Position numbers and translations under genes: made by a program. From Deltaproteobacteria bacterium (GTDB lineage Bacteria; Desulfobacterota; Binatia; UTPRO1): a DNA stretch of 64,000 nucleotides. The notes below the pieces were generated by a model. That model searched no databases, was not told the DNA's origin, and worked only from the letters and a program-made list of their open reading frames with translations. This document shows positions 41,389 through 50,774 of the stretch, one piece after another (within the stretch, counting starts at the first letter, position 1; the number at the start of each line of letters is the position of its first letter). The DNA lies in the NCBI GenBank assembly GCA_016200545.1, contig JACQEO010000033.1, positions 39,697-103,696 of the forward strand. The letters run 5' to 3'.

Positions 41389-42492
41389 ATGAGCAAGATC
41401 CGGGTCGGTATCGTCGGGGTTGGCAACTGCGCGAGCAGCCTCGTCCAGGGCATCGAGCACTATCGGCGCCTGAACGGGAGCGCGGACCGCAACGCGACCG
41501 GCCTGATGCACGACGATCTGGGAGGGTACCGGCCCGAGGACATCGAGATCGCCTGCGCCTTCGACATCGACGAGCGCAAGGTCGGACGACCTCTGCACGA
41601 GGCGATCTTCGCCAAACCCAACAAAGCGATCGAGATCCAGCGCGACCTGCCCGACTTGGGCGTGATCGTCGAGATGGGTCCGGTGCTCGACGGCGTCTCC
41701 GAGCACATGGCCGACTATCCCGCCGACGAAACGTTCGTGCCGGCCAATCTGCCGCCGGTCGACGTCGCCGCGGTGTTGAAAGCGACGCGCACCGAGGTGG
41801 TGATCAGCTATCTCCCCGTCGGCAGCCAGAAGGCGGGCGAACACTACGCCATGGCCTGTCTCGAAACCGGCACGAGCCTCGTCAATTGCATGCCCGTCTT
41901 CATCGTCTCCGACCCGACGTGGGCCGAGCGCTTCACCAGTCGCGGCATTCCGGTCGTCGGTGACGACATCAAGTCGCAGCTCGGCGCGACGATTGTCCAC
42001 CGCAGTCTCGCTAAGCTCTTCACCGACCGTGGCATCAAGATCGAGCGAACCTACCAACTCAACACCGGCGGCAACACCGACTTCCTCAACATGCTGAACC
42101 GTAGCCGGCTCGGCTCCAAGAAGGTCTCGAAGACCGAGGCGGTGCAGGCGGTGATTCCCGGGCGGTTACCGGCGCGGGACGTCCATATTGGTCCGAGCGA
42201 CTACGTGCCGTGGCAGGGCGACAACAAGATCTGCTTCCTCCGCATCGAAGGCCGCGCGTTCGGGAATGTGCCGATGGAGCTCGAGCTGCGATTGTCGGTC
42301 CAGGACAGCCCCAACTCCGCGGGCGTGGCGATCGACGCGATCCGCTGCTGCCGCTTGGCGCGCGATCGTGGAATCGGCGGCCCGCTGCGTAGCATCTCGG
42401 CCTACTTGATGAAGCATCCGCCGACGCAGATCACCGACGATCTCGCGCGCGATCTGGTCGAGAAGTTCATCCGCGGAGAGATCGACCACTAG
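41389..42492 (+). CDS. ino1: Myo-inositol-1-phosphate synthase
   Basis: 367 residues, the same length as actinobacterial Ino1. Rossmann start RVGIVGVGNCASSLVQGI; signature GDDIKSQLGATIVHRSLA, LNTGGNTDFLN, SKTEAVQA, and WQGDNKICFLRIEGRAFG with catalytic lysines. It converts glucose-6-phosphate to inositol-1(3)-phosphate with NAD. Directly followed by a CDP-alcohol phosphatidyltransferase. The leader has TTTACA (41264-41269) but a poor -10. Confidence 0.95.
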   Translation: MSKIRVGIVGVGNCASSLVQGIEHYRRLNGSADRNATGLMHDDLGGYRPEDIEIACAFDIDERKVGRPLHEAIFAKPNKAIEIQRDLPDLGVIVEMGPVLDGVSEHMADYPADETFVPANLPPVDVAAVLKATRTEVVISYLPVGSQKAGEHYAMACLETGTSLVNCMPVFIVSDPTWAERFTSRGIPVVGDDIKSQLGATIVHRSLAKLFTDRGIKIERTYQLNTGGNTDFLNMLNRSRLGSKKVSKTEAVQAVIPGRLPARDVHIGPSDYVPWQGDNKICFLRIEGRAFGNVPMELELRLSVQDSPNSAGVAIDAIRCCRLARDRGIGGPLRSISAYLMKHPPTQITDDLARDLVEKFIRGEIDH

Positions 42493-42511
42493 GCCGGGTA
42501 GCGCCGCGGTC

Positions 42512-43237
42512 ATGTGCCATCCCTGGCTCGCCGCGGGCGTGGCCGGCTTCCTCGGCGTCGTCGTCACGCGTGAGGTCGTTCCCGTGCTGCGGCGGGAAGA
42601 GCGGGATGCGCCGCTCGCGCAGGGCCTACTCGGCACCGGACTACGCACGTGGTTTCGCGGGCGACTAGATCCGCTGGTGGATGCGCTGCTCGCGGCGGGT
42701 ATCCGCGCCGATTGGGTCACCGCCGTGCAATTCGGGATCAGTGGGCTGTGTGGCGTCGCCTACGCGCGCGGGTGGCTCTTCACGGCAGGGTGGCTTCTGC
42801 TGACCGGAGGAACGCTCGACGTCCTCGACGGCGCGATGGCGCGCAAGTGTGGCGCCGCGAGCGCGCGTGGCGCCTTCGTCGACTCGGTCGTCGACCGCTA
42901 CGGCGAGTGCGTGGTCTTTCTCGGATTGGCGGTCCATTTGCGCGACGGCTGGGCTCTCTGGGCGGTGCTCGCGGCGGCCTTCGGCGCGTTCATGGTGAGC
43001 TATACGCGCGCCCGCGGCGAGGGCCTCGGCGTCGCATGCGCGATCGGCCTACTGCAGCGGCCGGAACGCTACGTGATCATCGGCGGGGGGTCGCTGATCG
43101 GCAGCCTCGCCGCGCACCTCACCTGTGCGCCGGCAGCGGCGTATGGCTTGCTCGTCGGCGGCGTGCTCGCCGTCGCCGTGCTGGCGAACGTGACGGCGCT
43201 CCAACGCGCCGCCGCGATCGTGCGCCAGTTGGCGTGA
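42512..43237 (+). CDS. CDP-alcohol phosphatidyltransferase (candidate phosphatidylinositol-phosphate synthase)
   Basis: 241 residues with about six membrane helices. The family motif D-x2-D-G-x2-A-R-x8-G-x3-D-x3-D is complete: DVLDGAMAR then GAFVDSVVD. It moves a phosphatidyl group from CDP-diacylglycerol onto an alcohol. Adjacency to inositol-phosphate synthase points to inositol-1-phosphate as acceptor (phosphatidylinositol-phosphate synthase), or an archaetidyl/di-inositol-phosphate analogue. It starts 19 bp after ino1. Confidence 0.88.
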   Translation: MCHPWLAAGVAGFLGVVVTREVVPVLRREERDAPLAQGLLGTGLRTWFRGRLDPLVDALLAAGIRADWVTAVQFGISGLCGVAYARGWLFTAGWLLLTGGTLDVLDGAMARKCGAASARGAFVDSVVDRYGECVVFLGLAVHLRDGWALWAVLAAAFGAFMVSYTRARGEGLGVACAIGLLQRPERYVIIGGGSLIGSLAAHLTCAPAAAYGLLVGGVLAVAVLANVTALQRAAAIVRQLA

Positions 43238-43243
43238 GCGCAC

Positions 43244-43393
43244 GTGTCGCGGAGGCCGCCTTTCGCTGTGCTCGGCATCTTCCTCACCCTGCTCGGAGCG
43301 GGCGTGGTACTGGACGGCAACTGGACCTGGCGGGGAGGGGCGCTGATGGTCGCGGGTGCCGTGCTCCTCGCGCTCGAGTGGCGCCTGCCGTGA
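43244..43393 (+). CDS. 49-residue two-helix membrane protein
   Basis: A short frame starting with GTG 6 bp after the phosphatidyltransferase stop and ending 19 bp before the next start. It encodes MSRRPPFAVLGIFLTLLGAG, a short WTWR loop and a second hydrophobic helix ending LALEWRLP: a hairpin of two membrane helices with basic N-terminus. No family recognised. Tight packing in the cluster supports it; it could be a small subunit of the transferase or the flippase-like protein. Confidence 0.55.
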   Translation: MSRRPPFAVLGIFLTLLGAGVVLDGNWTWRGGALMVAGAVLLALEWRLP

Positions 43394-43412
43394 GATGGAT
43401 CGGGGACAGGCG

Positions 43413-44420
43413 ATGAGCCGCGGCGTCCGCATCGCGTTCAGCGTCGCGATCTCGGTGGTGGCGCTGTACTTCGCCTTCCCGCCGCGCAGCGAATGGGGTC
43501 ACGTGCGCGAAGCGTTTGCGCGCGTGCAGTACGTCTACGCAGTGCCGCTCATGCTGCTGTCGGCGTACACCGTCGTGATCCGGTCCCAACGCTGGCGGCT
43601 GCTGCTGCGCCCGCTCGGCGACGTGCCGTTCTTGCCCTTGTTTTCCGCCACCTGCATTGGGTTCTTCTGCAACATGGTCCTGCCGTTGCGCGTCGGAGAG
43701 GTCGTGCGTCCCGTGCTTCTGGCACGGCGGACGCGACTTCCGGCAAGCAGCGTTTTCGGCTCGGTGCTCCTCGAGCGGCTGCTCGACATGGTGACGATCC
43801 TCGTCTTTCTCGGAACGGTCGTCCTGCTCGTGCCGGTCTCCGACACCATCCGCCGGAGCGGCATCGCGTTTCTCGTCGTCGCCGTCGCCGCCATGACGCT
43901 CGTCCTCGCATTGCAACGTCGGCACCCGGTCGCGCTACGCTCCATGAGCGGCGCGTTCAGGTTGCTTCCCGCCGCCATGCGCGCCCGTGCCGATGCGGCG
44001 ATGCACGGCTTCATCGACGGTCTCCAAGGCATCGGTGGCGGCGCGGCGTTGCTGCGCATCGTGCTGTATTCGTTCTACCTCTGGTTGGTGATCGCGTCGA
44101 TATTCGGCTTCGGCCTCATCGCCTGCGGGCTTCCGGTTCCATTCATGAGCGGCGCGCTCGCGCTGGTGGCGGTCGTCGCCGGCGCGGTGTCGGCGCCGTC
44201 GGCGCCGGGTTTCATCGGAACGTTCCAGGCAGGCTGCATCCTCGCGCTCGCGCTCTTCGGCATCGAGCGCGCCGACGCGATTCCGTACTCGTTCGTCGTC
44301 TGGGCCGTACAGTCGCTGGCGCAGATCGTTTTGGGGGTTGTCTTTCTTCTGCGCGAGAACGTAAGCTTCCGCGACATTCAAGCGAGCGAGGAGGGTCGCG
44401 TGGCGGCGAGCGACGTATGA
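43413..44420 (+). CDS. UPF0104/AglD-type flippase-like membrane protein
   Basis: 335 residues with about eight transmembrane helices. Family segments: RSQRWRLLLRPLG, FFCNMVLPLRVGEVVRPVLL, LERLLDMVTIL, and SAPSAPGFIGTFQAGC. This is the lysylphosphatidylglycerol-synthase transmembrane (YbhN, AglD, MprF flippase) family; it lacks the MprF aminoacyl-transfer domain. In a lipid-synthesis cluster a role in flipping or trafficking a lipid is plausible but unproven. Start ATG 43413 has GGGG upstream; ATG 43395 is possible. Overlaps coaBC by 4 bp. Confidence 0.85.
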   Translation: MSRGVRIAFSVAISVVALYFAFPPRSEWGHVREAFARVQYVYAVPLMLLSAYTVVIRSQRWRLLLRPLGDVPFLPLFSATCIGFFCNMVLPLRVGEVVRPVLLARRTRLPASSVFGSVLLERLLDMVTILVFLGTVVLLVPVSDTIRRSGIAFLVVAVAAMTLVLALQRRHPVALRSMSGAFRLLPAAMRARADAAMHGFIDGLQGIGGGAALLRIVLYSFYLWLVIASIFGFGLIACGLPVPFMSGALALVAVVAGAVSAPSAPGFIGTFQAGCILALALFGIERADAIPYSFVVWAVQSLAQIVLGVVFLLRENVSFRDIQASEEGRVAASDV

Positions 44421-45658
44421 GCGTACGCGGCAAGACGGTCGTCGTCGGCGTCAGCGGTGGCATCGCCGCGTACAAGATCTGCGAAACCGTGCGCCTTCTC
44501 GCGCAAGCGGGCGCGACCGTGCAGGTCATCCTCACCCGGGCGGCGGAGGAATTCGTGACGCCGCTCACCCTACAGACTCTCTCCGGCCACCCGGTCGCGC
44601 GCCACACCTTCGATCTCACCGAAGAGTCGGAGATCGGCCACATTCGCCTCGCCGATACCGCGGACGCACTGCTCGTCGCGCCCGCGACGGCGAACGTCGT
44701 CGCCAAGCTCGCTGCAGGCATCGCCGATGACCTGTTGACCACCGTCGTGCTCGCGACACGCGCGCCGGTGCTGGTCGCGCCGGCAATGAACGTGCACATG
44801 TGGGAGAACGTAACGGTGCAGGCGAACGTCGCACGCCTGCGCGAGACCGGCCGTCTGCTGATCGAGCCCGACAGCGGCGCGCTCGCGTGTGGTTACGAGG
44901 GGGCGGGACGGCTCCCCGAGCCCGACGTGCTCGTCGAGGAGGTTGCGGTCGCCGTGAGCGAGAAGAGCCTCGTCGGTCGCCACGTCCTCGTCACCGCCGG
45001 CCCCACGTGGGAAGCACTCGATCCGGTGCGCCATCTCGCCAATCGTTCGTCCGGCAAGATGGGCTTCGCGGTCGCCAAGGTGGCGCGTCGGCGCGGTGCC
45101 CGTGTCACCCTCGTCACCGGACCGACCGCGTTGGAGGATCCGCGTGGCATCGAGTGTGTGCACGTTACGAGCGCACGCGAGATGGAAAAGGCGGCGCTGC
45201 AACATGCCGCGGCAGCCGACTGCGTCGTCATGGCGGCGGCCGTCGGCGACTATCGCCCGGTAGAGATCGCACGCCACAAGATCAAGCGCGGCCGTGGCGA
45301 TCTCGACCTCCGTCTGACGGCCAATCCCGACATCCTCGCCAGGATCAGCGCGCTCCCCGGACAGCGCCTGCTCGTCGGCTTCGCCGCCGAGACCCGTGAT
45401 CTCGTCGCCAACGCCCGTCGCAAGCTCCAGGCGAAGGGCGTGCAGCTCATGGTCGCGAACGACGTCACCGCTCCCGACGCCGGCTTCGACGTCGACACCA
45501 ACGTCGTCACCCTGATCGACCGTACCGGTCGTGTCGAGCGCCTGGACAAGATGTCGAAGGAAGACGTCGCCGGCGCGATCCTCGACCGCGTCCGCGACCT
45601 ACGCGCCCCCTGCGCCGCCCTCCGCGCCGAATCCCGCCGCCTCCGCCCACGCCAGTAG
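44417..45658 (+). CDS. coaBC: Bifunctional phosphopantothenoylcysteine decarboxylase/synthetase
   Basis: 413 residues. CoaC half (about 1-185): GVSGGIAAYKICE, PATANVVAKLAAGIADDLL, PAMNVHMWE and the reductive Cys loop GALACGYEGAGRLPEP. CoaB half: LVTAGPTWEALDPVRHLANRSSGKMG and KIKRGRGDLDLRLTANPDIL with GFAAET. Together they turn 4'-phosphopantothenate plus cysteine into 4'-phosphopantetheine for CoA. Starts in an ATGA overlap with the flippase-like gene. Confidence 0.96.
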   Translation: MSVRGKTVVVGVSGGIAAYKICETVRLLAQAGATVQVILTRAAEEFVTPLTLQTLSGHPVARHTFDLTEESEIGHIRLADTADALLVAPATANVVAKLAAGIADDLLTTVVLATRAPVLVAPAMNVHMWENVTVQANVARLRETGRLLIEPDSGALACGYEGAGRLPEPDVLVEEVAVAVSEKSLVGRHVLVTAGPTWEALDPVRHLANRSSGKMGFAVAKVARRRGARVTLVTGPTALEDPRGIECVHVTSAREMEKAALQHAAAADCVVMAAAVGDYRPVEIARHKIKRGRGDLDLRLTANPDILARISALPGQRLLVGFAAETRDLVANARRKLQAKGVQLMVANDVTAPDAGFDVDTNVVTLIDRTGRVERLDKMSKEDVAGAILDRVRDLRAPCAALRAESRRLRPRQ

Positions 45659-45713
45659 AGCGGCAGCAGGAGAGGTGGAGGCGCGCCCGGAGTAGAGAGG
45701 CGTGCCGGGAGCT

Positions 45714-45732
45714 TCGCGGGTTCACCCCGCGA
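45714..45732. terminator. 7-bp hairpin between convergent coaBC and phospholipase C-like genes
   Basis: TCGCGGG (45714-45720) pairs with CCCGCGA (45726-45732) around a 5-base loop. It lies in the 130-bp convergent gap and could stop transcription from either side. No T-run. Confidence 0.45.
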
Positions 45733-45788
45733 GGCGACGCCCATCGGAGCACGCGCGCGCAGCGCGCGGCGCACGGGGGCGAAATCTA

Positions 45789-46667
45789 TTAAATCGCCGC
45801 CTTCAGCTCGGGGACGACCTTGGCAAGAATCGCCTCCTGCACGCTGGGTGTCAGCTTGTGACGGCGGTGCAGGGCGCGCAGGCGCTTGCGGATCAGCTCC
45901 GCGCGCGCGATGTTCTCGCGGCCGGTCGGATCGGCGGTGACGCAACGCGCGTCGCGACCGCAGCGCAGCATCTCGAGGGCGGCATCACTGCAGAGCTCAT
46001 CGTAGCGGGCGACCTCGTCGTGGCCGAGCGGATATCGCGAGCGCGTGCCGACTCGTTGCATGAGGCGTCGCCACTGCTCGTAGCGGTGCAGCGCCATGAC
46101 GGAGTTGAAGATGCGCTTGTTGGTCTTGAAGGAGAATAGCGTGCGCTCGACCGTACGCTCCATGAGATCGTCGCACCCCCGATAGGCTCGGCTCACGACG
46201 GCGCGCACGCGCCGCCAGTCGGCGGGCGGCTGCATGGCGTCGAAGCGGGCTTCCCAGTAGACGTGCTTCAGCGCGCGTGCGCGGTAGCTGACCAGAAGCT
46301 GCAAGGGCACGAAGTAGTTGTGCGAGTACGTGTCGGCGGCGAGGTGGGTCAGGTAGCCGTACGCGAACGCGCGCTCGGCATCGTCGCGCGAGCCGGCGAG
46401 CACCTGCCAACCGACGGTCCAGGAGTGGCAGTGGTAGCGGAGGTCACGCGTGAACTTCTTCGCCTGAATGATGTCGGCGCCGACGCAGCCGTAGAGGTAG
46501 GAGTCGGCGTGAGCACGCAGGATTTCTTGAAGGGCCGGGGCGAGGGTGGTAAGACGCGACAACACGGTCGCTCCGTGCACCAGGTGGGTGACCGGTCCCC
46601 ACGCGTGGGCCTCGCCGGGTACGAGTAGTAACAGTGTCGCGACGACGCCGAGGATGACGAGGATCAT
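45789..46667 (-). CDS. Exported zinc-dependent phospholipase C-like protein
   Basis: 292 residues. A signal peptide ends at EAHA, giving a mature N-terminus WGPVTH. In bacterial zinc-PLC the mature N-terminal Trp and nearby His coordinate zinc, and further ligands are seen in [22 protein letters not shown]. The C-terminal half is helical and basic. It would hydrolyse phospholipid head groups, or act as an S1-P1-like phosphodiesterase; the catalytic set looks complete but diverged. The long frame upstream to 47498 is antisense to the UDG gene and is rejected. Confidence 0.8.
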   Translation of the reverse strand: MILVILGVVATLLLLVPGEAHAWGPVTHLVHGATVLSRLTTLAPALQEILRAHADSYLYGCVGADIIQAKKFTRDLRYHCHSWTVGWQVLAGSRDDAERAFAYGYLTHLAADTYSHNYFVPLQLLVSYRARALKHVYWEARFDAMQPPADWRRVRAVVSRAYRGCDDLMERTVERTLFSFKTNKRIFNSVMALHRYEQWRRLMQRVGTRSRYPLGHDEVARYDELCSDAALEMLRCGRDARCVTADPTGRENIARAELIRKRLRALHRRHKLTPSVQEAILAKVVPELKAAI

Positions 46668-46718
46668 CGCTGAAAGTCTACTCTCGGCTCCGCAGGGCGA
46701 CAACCGCGGAGTTGCACT

Positions 46719-47588
46719 ATGGCGGCTGCACCCATGACCGATCGCCAGACGCTCCTCGAGCTCGTCACCGCGCTGCGGGCGCGCCTGGAGTGGTGCCGGG
46801 ACACGGGTGCCGAGGTCGACGCGATGGCGGTCGACGGGCGGAGCGCCGCGCCGGCGGCGGCCGCGACCGATGACGATTCGGTGCCGCTGAACGCGGCGCC
46901 ACGCAAGACCCCAATGGACGGATCCGTAGCGGGCGCCGGAAGACCCACCGCGGCGGTGCCGCCCGTCGCGACGTCGGCTGGCGCACCGGTCGAGACGCTC
47001 GATCTCCTTGTGTCGCCCGCCGTGCGCGCCGCGAGCGACCTGCCGCAGCTGCGCGCGGCAATCGGCGATTGCACACGCTGCAAGCTCGCCCCGCATCGGA
47101 CCAACTTGGTCTTCGGAGTCGGCAATCCCGCCGCGGAGCTGGTGTTCGTCGGCGAGGCGCCCGGGCGTGACGAGGACCTCCGGGGCGAGCCATTCGTCGG
47201 ACGTGCCGGCCAGCTCCTCACGGAGATCATTACCAAGGGCATGAAACTGCGGCGCGAGGACGTCTACATCGCCAACATCATCAAGTGCCGGCCGCCGCAG
47301 AACCGCAATCCCGAGCCCGACGAGATCGCCTCCTGTGAGCCGTTCCTCGTCCGGCAGCTCGCGCTCATTCGGCCGAAGGCGATCGTCGCCCTCGGGACGT
47401 TCGCCGCGCAGACGCTGCTCAAGACCCGCACGCCGATCACGCGGCTCCGTGGTGCGTGGACAGACTACCACGGCATCCCGCTGATGCCGACCTTCCATCC
47501 CGCGTACCTGCTGCGCAATCCCGCGGAGAAGCGCGTGGTCTGGGAGGACATCCAGCAGGTCATGCGTGCGCTCGGACTGCCACGATGA
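46719..47588 (+). CDS. Family 4 uracil-DNA glycosylase (4Fe-4S)
   Basis: 289 residues. The first 100 residues are Ala/Pro-rich and not conserved; a Leu-rich start ([14 protein letters not shown]) is common in this group. Cluster cysteines: CTRC and [17 protein letters not shown] (C-x2-C ... C-x15-C). Motif [21 protein letters not shown], motif [12 protein letters not shown]. It removes uracil from DNA. Overlaps the nfeD-type gene by 4 bp. Confidence 0.95.
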   Translation: MAAAPMTDRQTLLELVTALRARLEWCRDTGAEVDAMAVDGRSAAPAAAATDDDSVPLNAAPRKTPMDGSVAGAGRPTAAVPPVATSAGAPVETLDLLVSPAVRAASDLPQLRAAIGDCTRCKLAPHRTNLVFGVGNPAAELVFVGEAPGRDEDLRGEPFVGRAGQLLTEIITKGMKLRREDVYIANIIKCRPPQNRNPEPDEIASCEPFLVRQLALIRPKAIVALGTFAAQTLLKTRTPITRLRGAWTDYHGIPLMPTFHPAYLLRNPAEKRVVWEDIQQVMRALGLPR

Positions 47589-48901
47589 GGCACGCTCCGC
47601 GACAGGGCGCGCGCCGCACCCTGTACGTCGCCCTCGTCGGCATCGCCCTCACGGTCGCGCGCGAGGCGTCGGCGCGCGTGAACCTCATCGTGATCGACGG
47701 CACGATCAATCCGGCGGTCGACGATTTCATTCGTCAAAGCGTCGCGATCAGCGCGCACGACGGCGCCGAGGCGCTGGTCATCCAGCTCGACACGCCAGGC
47801 GGCTTGCTGACGTCGACCAAGCGCATCGTCAAGGAGCTTCTCGGGGCGCCCCTCCCGGTCATCGTCTACGTCGCGCCCGCGGGCGCGAGCGCGACTTCGG
47901 CGGGCGTGTTCGTGACGATGGCGGCGCACGTCGCGGCGATGGCGCCGGGGACGACGATCGGCGCCGCGCATCCGGTTGGGGCGGGGGGCGACAACGTCGG
48001 CAGGGACATGCGGAAGAAGCTCGAGAATTTTACCGCCTCGTTCGGCAAGGCGATCGCCGAGCGGCGTGGTCGTAACATTGCGTGGGCGGAGAAGGCGGTG
48101 CGCGAAAGCGTGACGTTGACGGAAAACGAAGCGGTCGCGAAGAAGGTCGTCGATCTCGTCGTGCCCGATCTCCCGGCCCTGCTCGCGGCGGCGTCCGGGC
48201 GCGAGGTGCAGGTCGGTGATCACACGGTACGCCTCGTGCTCGGCGGGGCGACCGAAGTTGTGCGCCTCGAGATGCGGCTGAAGGATCGGGTGCTGGATCT
48301 CATCGCCGACCCCAACGTCTCGTATCTCCTCTTCATGGCGGGCCTGCTCGGCCTCTACGTCGAGATCTCGCATCCCGGACTGGTGCTGCCGGGCGTCGTC
48401 GGTGGCATCTCGCTCCTGCTCGCGCTCGCCGCGTTCCAGGTATTGCCGATCAATTCGACGGGCGTCCTCTTGCTGCTGTTCGCCGCAGCGCTCGTCGTCG
48501 CCGAGGCGTTCATGCCGAGCTTCGGAGTGCTCGGCGTCGGCGGCATCGTCGCGTTCGCGCTCGGATCGTTGCTCCTCTTCGACACTCCGGAATCGACGAT
48601 CGCGGTCGATCGAACGATCGTCGCCGCCGCGATCCTGGCGGTGAGCGGCGCCATGCTCGCGATCGGCTACCTCGTCACGCGTGCGCAGCGGCGTCCGGTG
48701 GCGACGGGTGCCGAAGGATTGGTGGGAGAAATCGGCGTCGTCCGTGAGGTGCTCACGGGCGGCGGCAAGGTGTTCGTGCATGGGGAGCATTGGGACGTGA
48801 TCAGCGACGCCGCCCTCGAGCCCGGCGAGCGTGTCGAAGTGCTGCGCGTCGAGCCGGGGTTGCGCCTGCGCGTGCGGCGCGCGTCACCGGGACGCGCATA
48901 G
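47585..48901 (+). CDS. NfeD-family membrane serine protease (ClpP class)
   Basis: 438 residues. Signal/anchor helix, a ClpP-like protease domain (about 30-220) with the nucleophile Ser in [10 protein letters not shown] and a later basic/Lys region ([14 protein letters not shown]), then four membrane helices (about 240-380) and a C-terminal OB-fold NfeD domain ([13 protein letters not shown] to ERVEVLRVE). Long-form NfeD proteins cleave stomatin-type partners; the SPFH gene follows 34 bp on, the usual pair. Confidence 0.93.
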   Translation: MRHAPRQGARRTLYVALVGIALTVAREASARVNLIVIDGTINPAVDDFIRQSVAISAHDGAEALVIQLDTPGGLLTSTKRIVKELLGAPLPVIVYVAPAGASATSAGVFVTMAAHVAAMAPGTTIGAAHPVGAGGDNVGRDMRKKLENFTASFGKAIAERRGRNIAWAEKAVRESVTLTENEAVAKKVVDLVVPDLPALLAAASGREVQVGDHTVRLVLGGATEVVRLEMRLKDRVLDLIADPNVSYLLFMAGLLGLYVEISHPGLVLPGVVGGISLLLALAAFQVLPINSTGVLLLLFAAALVVAEAFMPSFGVLGVGGIVAFALGSLLLFDTPESTIAVDRTIVAAAILAVSGAMLAIGYLVTRAQRRPVATGAEGLVGEIGVVREVLTGGGKVFVHGEHWDVISDAALEPGERVEVLRVEPGLRLRVRRASPGRA

Positions 48902-48935
48902 TGCAACGCACTCACAGACTGAGAGGAGGTCGTCG

Positions 48936-49691
48936 ATGTTCGGACTCGAACCCGTGATGGTGGTGGTGATCTTTGCCGGCCTCTTCCTCGTGAGCGGTCT
49001 CAAGATCCTCCGCGAGTACGAGCGCGCCGTCATCTTCCGCCTCGGTCGCTTGGTGAGCCACCGCGGCCCCGGCATCATTTACGTGATTCCGGGCATCGAG
49101 AAACTGCTCAAGATCGATCTGCGCACGATCACGATGGACGTCCCGTCGCAAGACGTCATCACCAAGGACAACGTCTCGGTGAAAGTCAACGCGGTCCTCT
49201 ATTTCCGCGTCATCGATCCCAACCGCGCCGTCGTCGAGGTGGAGAACTACCTGTTCGCGACGTCGCAGCTCGCGCAGACGACCTTGCGCAGCGTGTGCGG
49301 TCAAGGGGAACTCGACGAGCTGCTCGCCGAGCGCGACAAGATCAACGCGCAGATTCAAGCGATTCTCGACGCCCAGACCGAGCCCTGGGGGGTGAAGGTC
49401 GTGCTCGTCGAGCTCAAGCACATCGATTTGCCCGAGGCCATGCAGCGTGCGATGGCGCGGCAGGCGGAGGCCGAGCGCGAGCGGCGCGGCAAGGTGATCG
49501 CCGCCGAAGGCGAGTTTCAGGCGGCGCAACGCATCGCCGACGCGGCACGCATCATCGAGACGCATCCAACGGCGATCCAGCTGCGGTATCTGCAAACGCT
49601 CGTCGAGGTCGCGACCGGCAACAACTCCACGACGATCTTTCCAGTGCCGATCGATCTACTCACACCGTTCCTGCAAAAACACGAGCGTTGA
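48936..49691 (+). CDS. SPFH/stomatin-like protein
   Basis: 251 residues. One N-terminal membrane helix (about 5-22), then the SPFH domain: [48 protein letters not shown], and a helical coiled-coil end ([20 protein letters not shown]). GAGAGGAGGT precedes the ATG. Forms membrane rings and microdomains together with NfeD; the two genes are adjacent. Length and motifs are normal for the prokaryotic stomatin group. Confidence 0.95.
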   Translation: MFGLEPVMVVVIFAGLFLVSGLKILREYERAVIFRLGRLVSHRGPGIIYVIPGIEKLLKIDLRTITMDVPSQDVITKDNVSVKVNAVLYFRVIDPNRAVVEVENYLFATSQLAQTTLRSVCGQGELDELLAERDKINAQIQAILDAQTEPWGVKVVLVELKHIDLPEAMQRAMARQAEAERERRGKVIAAEGEFQAAQRIADAARIIETHPTAIQLRYLQTLVEVATGNNSTTIFPVPIDLLTPFLQKHER

Positions 49692-49739
49692 TGCTGGTTT
49701 GATTCCCCGGTTCTTCCGCGCTACACGAGCGGATCGATC

Positions 49740-50774
49740 ATGGATCCGGCGGCGCTCGACTATCCATTCGACCCGGCGCAGATCGCGCAGCGTCCACTAC
49801 CCGAACGCGACGGTGGGCGGCTCATGGTGGTCGAGCGCGGCCGTGGTGTCGCGGCGCACGCCGCGGTGTGCAATCTCGCGCAGTGGCTGCGTCCGGGCGA
49901 TCTCCTGGTCGTGAACGACGCTGAGGTCATGCCGGCGCGCCTCCACGGTCGACGCGCCAGCGGCGGCTCGGTCGAGGCGCTTCTCACCGAGCCCGGCGAG
50001 TCCGAGGGAACGTGGCGCTGCCTCGCACGACGCGCCGGACGGATGCACGACGGCGAGCGTCTGCGCTTCGCACCCGACCTCGAGGGCGTGTGGCGCGGGG
50101 CGACGGACGACGGTCCTCTGCGGGAGATTCTTTTCGTGGCGGACGGCGATCTCGGCGCCGTGCTCCGTCGCCGGGGTGAGTTGCCACTGCCGCCCTACAT
50201 TCGGCGTCCGGACGGCCCGCTGCCCGAGGATCACGCGCGCTACCAAACGGTCTTCGCACGTGTTCCGGGCGCGGTCGCGGCACCGACCGCAGGGCTGCAC
50301 TTCACGCCGCGTCTGCTCGCGGCGCTCGCCGCTCGCGGCGTTGAGGTCGTCGCCGTCACGCTGCTCGTCGGACCCGCAACCTTCCTGCCGCTGCGCGACG
50401 GCTCGGCGCATCACGCAGTTCCGGCCGAACGCTACGACGTGCCGGCGTCGACCGCAGCGGCGATCGCCCGGGCACGCGCCGCGAGCCGGCGAATCGTCGC
50501 GGTCGGGACGACCACGGTACGCGCGCTCGAGAGCGCGAGCGATGACGACGGCGCGACCCGACCGGGTCCGGGGCGTAGCGCGCTCGTCATCGGCGTCGGC
50601 TATCGCTTCCACGCCGTCGACGCGCTGGTGACGAACCTCCATCTGCCGCGATCGAGCCTGCTCGCGCTGGTCGCGGCGTTCGCCGGCACCGAAGCGATTC
50701 TCGCCGCGTACCGCGCCGCCAGCCGCGACGGTTATCGCTTCTACAGTTACGGCGACGCCATGCTGATCCAGTGA
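49740..50774 (+). CDS. queA: S-adenosylmethionine:tRNA ribosyltransferase-isomerase
   Basis: 344 residues. Family features: YPFDPAQIAQRPLPERDGGRL, LVVNDAEVMPARLHGRR, LPLPPYIRRPDGPLPEDHAR, PTAGLHFTPRLLAAL, and VGTTTVRALES. It converts preQ1-tRNA to epoxyqueuosine-tRNA. Its stop overlaps tgt by 4 bp (GTGA). Tgt inserts preQ1 first, so the two genes act in one pathway on tRNA position 34. Confidence 0.96.
   Translation: MDPAALDYPFDPAQIAQRPLPERDGGRLMVVERGRGVAAHAAVCNLAQWLRPGDLLVVNDAEVMPARLHGRRASGGSVEALLTEPGESEGTWRCLARRAGRMHDGERLRFAPDLEGVWRGATDDGPLREILFVADGDLGAVLRRRGELPLPPYIRRPDGPLPEDHARYQTVFARVPGAVAAPTAGLHFTPRLLAALAARGVEVVAVTLLVGPATFLPLRDGSAHHAVPAERYDVPASTAAAIARARAASRRIVAVGTTTVRALESASDDDGATRPGPGRSALVIGVGYRFHAVDALVTNLHLPRSSLLALVAAFAGTEAILAAYRAASRDGYRFYSYGDAMLIQ

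Noticed and set aside
46668..47498. Upstream extension of the phospholipase C-like gene
   Set aside because: It is antisense to uracil-DNA glycosylase; the signal peptide begins at 46667.
47465..48790. 441-codon minus-strand frame
   Set aside because: Opposite the NfeD gene; composition is His/Arg/Asp-rich as in antisense shadows.
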